Below, piece by piece: positions 5,081-5,602 of a DNA stretch of 5,602 bases. The notes beneath the pieces are model-generated. The model saw only the letters and a list, made by a program, of their open reading frames with translations, was not told where the DNA came from and did not search any database. This DNA comes from SZUA-430 sp034440175 (GTDB taxonomy: Bacteria > Pseudomonadota > Alphaproteobacteria > Micropepsales > Micropepsaceae). The position numbers and the translations under genes are program-made. How positions within the stretch are numbered: position 1 is the stretch's first letter; the number at the start of each line of letters is the position of its first letter. Where the stretch lies: NCBI GenBank assembly GCA_034440175.1, contig JAWXBO010000151.1, positions 1 through 5,602 of the forward strand, given 5' to 3'.

Positions 5081-5602
5081 GCCCTAAAGCCAATGATGGC
5101 CGAGGCGCCACCCAACGCCGTCAAAGCAGTGGCCACGATGTGCTGGGCATTCAGACCTGCCACATCGTATTGTTTTTGCTGGGTATCGTGATCAATGAAG
5201 ATGTCGGGCAAGATCATCGGGCGGAATTTGCAGCCGCGGTCGAACATGCCTTCCCCGGCCATGAACTGCATGACGTGCGAGGCGAAACCGCCGACGGCGC
5301 CTTCTTCGATGGTGATGAAGACTTCGTGGTTTTTTGCCAGGCGGCGAATGAGGTCTTCGTCGAGCGGTTTGCAGAAGCGAGCGTCGGCGACGGTGGTCGA
5401 CAGGCCGCGCGCGTTGAGGTCGTCGGCGGCTTTAAGGGCTTCGGCGAGCCTGGTGCCATAGCTTAGAATCGTGATTTTAGTGCCTTCGCGGACGATGCGA
5501 CCCTTGCCGATCTGAAGCGGAATGCCTTTGGCCGGCAGCTCGATGCCGATACCTTCGCCGCGCGGATAGCGCACAGAGGACGGGCCGTCATCGATGGCTG
5601 CT
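5077..5602 (-). CDS. dxs: 1-deoxy-D-xylulose-5-phosphate synthase, C-terminal part (cut by window edge)
   Basis: Dxs condenses pyruvate and glyceraldehyde 3-phosphate to 1-deoxyxylulose 5-phosphate with thiamine diphosphate. This is the entry and main control step of the MEP isoprenoid pathway, and also feeds thiamine and pyridoxal synthesis. About 174 residues are visible, of roughly 640 expected. They begin inside the transketolase pyrimidine domain at AIDDGPSSVRYPRG and continue through the C-terminal domain: IGKGRIVREGTKI, LSYGTRLAEALKAA, VADARFCKPLDEDLIRRLA, ITIEEGAVGGFASHV, and LPDIFIDHDTQQKQYDVAGL. The frame continues off the right edge; the VRYPRG valine (GTG at 5574) is internal, not a start. 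The C-terminus is complete. It is upstream of, and overlaps by 4 bases, the RNA methyltransferase gene. The tlyA gene commonly found directly after dxs in related bacteria is missing here. Confidence 0.96.
   Translation of the reverse strand, partial: AAIDDGPSSVRYPRGEGIGIELPAKGIPLQIGKGRIVREGTKITILSYGTRLAEALKAADDLNARGLSTTVADARFCKPLDEDLIRRLAKNHEVFITIEEGAVGGFASHVMQFMAGEGMFDRGCKFRPMILPDIFIDHDTQQKQYDVAGLNAQHIVATALTALGGASAIIGFRA

Noticed and set aside
4019..5191. A 390-codon open frame on the plus strand, antisense to the RNA methyltransferase and the dxs end
   Set aside because: The minus strand carries complete family motifs (CX5CX2C, DLFCGSGAF, IDPPRAG, catalytic C368) over this whole span. The plus-strand translation shows no recognisable domain and is explained by GC-rich codon bias leaving the antisense frame open.

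Overview
The window looks like chromosomal housekeeping DNA of an alphaproteobacterium. The basis is GC-rich sequence (roughly 60% by eye), alphaproteobacterial-type FabI, AroC and Dxs sequences, and tightly packed operons with two GTG starts. A lineage such as the Micropepsales/Rhizomicrobium group would fit, but the genus cannot be fixed from this sequence alone.

Left part (1-2596, + strand). A small cysteine-rich DUF2237-family protein (120-524) is followed by a 129-base gap. Then come fabI (enoyl-ACP reductase, 654-1493) and, 2 bases later, aroC (chorismate synthase, 1496-2596). fabI and aroC read as a translationally coupled pair. The gap before fabI holds an imperfect 18-bp tandem repeat that includes TTTGAC in each unit. 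The first ~107 bases may hold the start of a divergent gene, but this is weakly supported.

Right part (2799-5602, - strand). This is an operon running leftward: the C-terminal third of dxs (MEP isoprenoid pathway, cut by the right edge), a TrmA/RumA-type [4Fe-4S] RNA 5-methyluridine methyltransferase overlapping dxs by 4 bases (GTGA), and a class I SAM-dependent methyltransferase of unknown substrate 2 bases further on. The tlyA gene that often sits between dxs and the RNA methyltransferase in related bacteria is absent here.

Middle (2597-2798). The two gene blocks converge on a 202-base intergenic stretch that is the least ordinary part of the window. It carries a long interrupted inverted repeat: a 19-nt right arm matched exactly by a left arm split by 14 nt that itself contains a small hairpin. 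The interior is about 46% GC. Next to it is a very GC-rich REP-like hairpin that probably also terminates the minus-strand operon. I see no phage, transposase, CRISPR, tRNA or rRNA gene. If the window holds anything undescribed, the convergent intergenic element is the best candidate; the genes themselves are core metabolism and RNA modification.
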